Shown here: one piece after another, positions 61,420-64,000 of the stretch
How the letters are laid out: each line of letters opens with the position of its first letter
Numbering within the stretch: position 1 is the first letter of the stretch
Source: Marivirga arenosa
GTDB lineage: Bacteria; Bacteroidota; Bacteroidia; Cytophagales; Cyclobacteriaceae
Direction: 5' to 3'
NCBI RefSeq assembly: GCF_030503895.2
Contig: NZ_CP129970.2
Location: 1,428,001-1,492,000, forward strand
DNA length: 64,000 nucleotides
The notes under the pieces: model-generated
Databases searched by the model: none
The model's input: the letters and a program-made list of their open reading frames with translations, nothing else
What the model was told of the DNA's origin: nothing
Translations under genes and position numbers: made by a program

Positions 61420-61998
61420 TTAGCCCATCCCAAAACATCTGCGACATCTTGGTTCATATTTGTCTTTCTCCCCTAAGACTACTTTTTCAGTGTCTTTACT
61501 TAAACGATACGAATAAGATGCAATTCCTCCACATTTAACGCAGATAGCATGAACCTTAGTTACATATTCTGATACCGCCATTAATTCTGGAATTGGACCA
61601 AAAGCTTTCCCACTGAAATCCATATCCAAACCAGCAATGATTACCCTCTTTCCTTGATTAGCTAAAGTGTTTACTACACTAACAATTTCTGCATCAAAAA
61701 ACTGTGCTTCATCAATCCCTACGACATGAGAATTGCCAGAGAATAATAAAATATCTTCAGCGAAGTCAACGGGGGTAGAGCGTATTTTGGTTTTATTATG
61801 AGAAACGACTTCGGTATCATGATAACGCGTATCAACTTTAGGCTTGAATATTTCAACCTTCTGTTGAGCAATTAAAGCACGATTAAGCCTACGAATCAGT
61901 TCTTCTGTTTTTCCACTGAACATAGAACCACAAATAAGCTCTATCCAGCCCTTTCCTGTTCCTTCTTCTTCTCTACCAATATGTGGTTCTACAAACAT
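61420..61998 (-). CDS. tdk: Thymidine kinase
   Basis: 192 residues. P-loop [16 protein letters not shown] (25-40), the DEAQFF motif (VGIDEAQFF), [12 protein letters not shown] and a Cys-type zinc site (CVKCGG ... CRRC). This is the type II thymidine kinase that phosphorylates thymidine to dTMP in the salvage pathway. Its upstream gap holds a -7 box and a repeat unit. The gene is alone on its strand between porZ and the ferredoxin gene. Confidence 0.96.
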   Translation of the reverse strand: MFVEPHIGREEEGTGKGWIELICGSMFSGKTEELIRRLNRALIAQQKVEIFKPKVDTRYHDTEVVSHNKTKIRSTPVDFAEDILLFSGNSHVVGIDEAQFFDAEIVSVVNTLANQGKRVIIAGLDMDFSGKAFGPIPELMAVSEYVTKVHAICVKCGGIASYSYRLSKDTEKVVLGEKDKYEPRCRRCFGMG

Positions 61999-62024
61999 TT
62001 TATACCTTCTATATTTTTCTAACT

Positions 62025-62040
62025 AAAACCTGACAGTTTT
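62025..62040. repeat. Single degenerate AAACCTG repeat unit
   Basis: AAAACCTGACAGTTTT, the same core as the units at 37 kb and 41 kb with one G lost from the right arm. It lies in the leader of tdk, without a second copy nearby. Confidence 0.5.
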
Positions 62041-62048
62041 AATGCGAA

Positions 62049-62056
62049 CAAAATTA
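62049..62056 (-). promoter_or_regulatory. -7 promoter element of tdk
   Basis: TAATTTTG (leftwards) matches TAnnTTTG and lies 50 bases before the ATG at 61998, with the repeat unit between. No matching TTG upstream. Confidence 0.4.
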
Positions 62057-62059
62057 TAC

Positions 62060-62383
62060 TTAATCTGAATAATCCATATGCGGAAACTTATTTCTTTCCG
62101 CTACTTTAATTTTTATATCTCCTTTTAAAATAGCCTGACAAGCAAGCCTCTCATTATCAGCTAACCGATTTTGATTTCTAAAACGTTCCTCTGCTTTAGT
62201 TAATTCTGCTAAATTTTCTTGTCCTTTTTCAATTATCATTTTACAGGAGGTACACCTTCCCTTTTTACCGCAGGCATGCATCCAATCGATAAAGTTTTCG
62301 TGTATAATCTCTAATGCCGTTTTTTCTAAGCTATTAGTGATTATCTTGCGATTATAAAGATTAGTGATCTCGATTTCTGGCAT
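62060..62383 (-). CDS. [2Fe-2S] ferredoxin, adrenodoxin-like
   Basis: From ATG 62383 the protein has 107 residues (an upstream in-frame extension overlaps the divergent gene and is rejected). The cluster ligands are in CGKKGRCTSCKM (Cys-x5-Cys-x2-Cys) and LACQA (last Cys). The N-terminal strand region PEIEITNLYNRKI and the acidic helix are typical of the plant/vertebrate type. It carries single electrons for oxygenases, Fe-S assembly or similar; partners not visible here. Cytoplasmic. Confidence 0.9.
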   Translation of the reverse strand: MPEIEITNLYNRKIITNSLEKTALEIIHENFIDWMHACGKKGRCTSCKMIIEKGQENLAELTKAEERFRNQNRLADNERLACQAILKGDIKIKVAERNKFPHMDYSD

Positions 62384-62415
62384 AAGAACAAATTGCAAAA
62401 AAAGTAAATTTAATA

Positions 62416-63369
62416 ATGGAGAGCAAATTAAATCATCAGGCGATTGACGCATATAGCAAAGCTTTGGCAAAACAACTCTGCAAATCTTTCTTTAGTAATT
62501 CAACCCATATAAGTGGAAAAGAAATACTTGAGCTAAGCCCTAATAAGCAAATCAACTTGATGGTGATTAAAAACCTTTTTAGGAAATGGAAAAAGGAGAA
62601 TGCTAAACTGCAAAGCCCATATTTCGATTACCACAGCGATGAGGTTAAAAAAGCCATGAAAGATTTTATGAACACGCTCTCTCGTCATATATACATCAAA
62701 AAAGAACACTTTGAACCTCTATTGAAAGAATCTATTAAAGATAGTGTTTTATTAGCTTTCTCTCCTTACGATTTTTATTCAAAAGAAATAAACCAAAGAG
62801 ATGATAGCCGATTAAAACTTGCTGACCTTAAAGACCTAAAGAAATACATTAAATTCAATAGCTTTTTATTGGATGGCTTAATTGACCATTTTATATCATT
62901 AAAAGAAAAGGTAGTTTTTAATGATCAGGCTTTTGAGATGTTTAATGAGGTTTGCAATACTACAGATGAGCAGCCTGCTGATATTCAGCCACTACTAGAA
63001 GAATTTTCAAAAACGCTTCCATTGTCCTTAGCTGATATTTACTTGGAAGAAGAAAAAGAAGAAGGCGGAATGTTAAATGAAAAACTTCAAAGTAAAGACA
63101 AGCAGACCCTTGCTGACAAACTTGCTCAAAGTGGCGGGAAAAGCATAATGAAAATGCTTAGCCTAAATCAGCGCTTTATGTTTGTAAATGAATTATTTGA
63201 TGGTAATCAAAGCCAATTTCTATCTGCCTTAGAGTATATCGATCAAATGGAAAGCTTTAATGAAGCCTCCTCACATATTAAAAACTCACTTGCTGACAAG
63301 TATAATTGGGATATGGAAACTGAAGAGGTGGAAGAATTTTTAGAGTTAATTGAAAAGAGATTCGGATAA
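62416..63369 (+). CDS. Conserved helical protein of unknown function
   Basis: 317 residues, no signal peptide or membrane helix, almost all helix and rich in Lys, Glu and Leu. Recognisable stretches are SGKEILELSPNKQINLMVIKNLF, YFDYHSDEVKKAMKDFMNTLS, a Glu-rich linker IYLEEEKEEGGML (about 210) and the C-terminal half ISLNQRFMFVNELFDGNQSQFLSALE-like, given here by its sense: a repeat of helices with LNQRFMFVNELF. Such a protein is found in many Bacteroidota but has no named function. It is divergent from the ferredoxin gene with 32 bases between starts. Confidence 0.6.
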   Translation: MESKLNHQAIDAYSKALAKQLCKSFFSNSTHISGKEILELSPNKQINLMVIKNLFRKWKKENAKLQSPYFDYHSDEVKKAMKDFMNTLSRHIYIKKEHFEPLLKESIKDSVLLAFSPYDFYSKEINQRDDSRLKLADLKDLKKYIKFNSFLLDGLIDHFISLKEKVVFNDQAFEMFNEVCNTTDEQPADIQPLLEEFSKTLPLSLADIYLEEEKEEGGMLNEKLQSKDKQTLADKLAQSGGKSIMKMLSLNQRFMFVNELFDGNQSQFLSALEYIDQMESFNEASSHIKNSLADKYNWDMETEEVEEFLELIEKRFG

Positions 63370-63427
63370 TTTTTAAATCCTTCAATTTCAGTATTTAACA
63401 AAAGTTTCTTTTCTAAGTTTAGTCTAT

Positions 63428-63435
63428 TACTTTTG
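63428..63435 (+). promoter_or_regulatory. -7 promoter element of the imelysin gene
   Basis: TACTTTTG matches TAnnTTTG and lies 26 bases before the ATG at 63462. TTG is not found at the usual distance upstream (TTTC there). Confidence 0.45.
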
Positions 63436-63461
63436 CACTATCTTTAATAAATCTAAATAAA

Positions 63462-64000
63462 ATGAATAAGGCGGTTACTCTATTAGCAGCTATAGTTTTA
63501 CTGTTGTCTTGTAATTCTGAAGAGAAAGTAAGTAAAGAGGATATAATTGAAAATTATGCCGCAATAGTTTATGCAAGCTACCAGGACACCTACAATCAAG
63601 CACAAAAATTAAAGCAAGAAATTGAAGTTTTTATAAATGAGCCTTCGGATGATGGGTTGCAAGCTTGTAAAGAAGCTTGGCTAATGGCTAGAGAAGCTTA
63701 TGGTCAAACAGAAGCCTTCAGATTTTATGGTGGGCCGATTGATGGCGAAAACGGACCTGAAGGACAAATAAATGCTTGGCCTTTGGATGAAGCCTATATT
63801 GACTATGTGGCCTCTGATAACAATAACGCTAACATCATAAACAGCCCAGAACAATACCCCGAAATTAATGCTGAATTTATTGCTTCCATGAATGAAAAAG
63901 GAAGTGAAACCAATGTGAGTTCAGGATATCACGCTATTGAATTTTTATTGTGGGGTCAAGATTTAAGTGACGGAGCTGGAGCAGGTCAAAGGCCTTATAC
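63462..64000 (+). CDS. Imelysin-family lipoprotein (M75), C-terminus cut by window edge
   Basis: I translated 179 codons from ATG 63462 to the window edge. A lipoprotein signal (AAIVLLLS-Cys) is followed by a helical domain with the imelysin motif SGYHAIEFLLWGQDL (GxHxxE) and, before it, EAFRFYGGPIDGENGPEGQINAWPLDE. Imelysin-type proteins (ICMP, IrpA, EfeO relatives) occur in iron uptake loci and seem to bind metal; no protease activity is certain. The downstream half, which often has a duplicated domain, is outside the window. Confidence 0.88.
   Translation, partial: MNKAVTLLAAIVLLLSCNSEEKVSKEDIIENYAAIVYASYQDTYNQAQKLKQEIEVFINEPSDDGLQACKEAWLMAREAYGQTEAFRFYGGPIDGENGPEGQINAWPLDEAYIDYVASDNNNANIINSPEQYPEINAEFIASMNEKGSETNVSSGYHAIEFLLWGQDLSDGAGAGQRPY

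Overview
The window is a 64 kb piece of a Bacteroidota chromosome, most probably a gliding Cytophagales-type marine bacterium (Marivirga-like is my guess, from gene content only). The evidence is: AT-rich DNA, very short intergenic spaces, promoters of the TTG-N19-22-TAnnTTTG type instead of -35/-10 boxes, few Shine-Dalgarno sequences, many lipoproteins, the gliding gene gldB, a PorT-family barrel and a PorZ-like protein with a type IX secretion C-terminal domain, and the usual Bacteroidota recO-porZ pairing. No rRNA, tRNA, CRISPR array, transposase or prophage was seen.

Layout. 1-2.5 kb: an EcoRII-type restriction-modification operon read leftwards (vsr, dcm-like C5 methyltransferase, EcoRII-like endonuclease cut by the window edge); it looks like the only clear accessory island. 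2.8-5.3 kb: small stress or housekeeping genes and a gene remnant. 5.4-13.8 kb: GH15 glucoamylase/MtfA pair, two M28 peptidases, a SIMPL protein, a MaoC hydratase, a tiny lipoprotein and an archaeal-type UbiA prenyltransferase. 13.9-19.3 kb: a cytochrome c maturation operon ccmB-C-D-E-F plus a DUF2520 gene; CcmE carries Cys in place of the heme-binding His. 19.3-24.9 kb: surface polysaccharide genes rfbC, wzz, rfbB, rfbA and an exporter-type ABC transporter. 25-30 kb: collagen-like lipoprotein, TerC, a LETM1-related protein, GldB, PorT-like barrel. 30-36.7 kb: an envelope operon (MsbA-like, LpxL-like, LOG, MltD-like) followed by DsbD. 36.8-44 kb: DUF427, a potassium channel, aspartokinase, lumazine synthase, a TPR protein, pyruvate dehydrogenase E1 alpha, RecF and a DciA-like protein. 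44-49 kb: poorly known secreted and membrane proteins and a pirin. 49-53 kb: a TerB-ABCG fusion transporter and a lipoprotein. 53-57 kb: acyl-CoA dehydrogenase and a small type III polyketide locus (synthase, methyltransferase, divergent UbiA). 57-64 kb: barrel protein, SDR, recO, porZ, thymidine kinase, a [2Fe-2S] ferredoxin, a hypothetical protein and the start of an imelysin lipoprotein.

Working together. Much of the window serves the envelope: lipid A handling, O-antigen sugar and chain length, murein cleavage, gliding/type IX secretion, and periplasmic thiol and heme chemistry. The Ccm operon and DsbD are the strongest functional link: a Ccm system with a Cys-type CcmE and no CcmG/CcmH in the cluster may need only DsbD-fed reduction. 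The type III PKS, methyltransferase and UbiA genes form a compact natural product locus. Two different proteins carry TerB-like helical domains, one fused to an ABCG transporter and one to a LETM1-like segment. Two kinds of short dispersed inverted repeats sit in the larger intergenic gaps.
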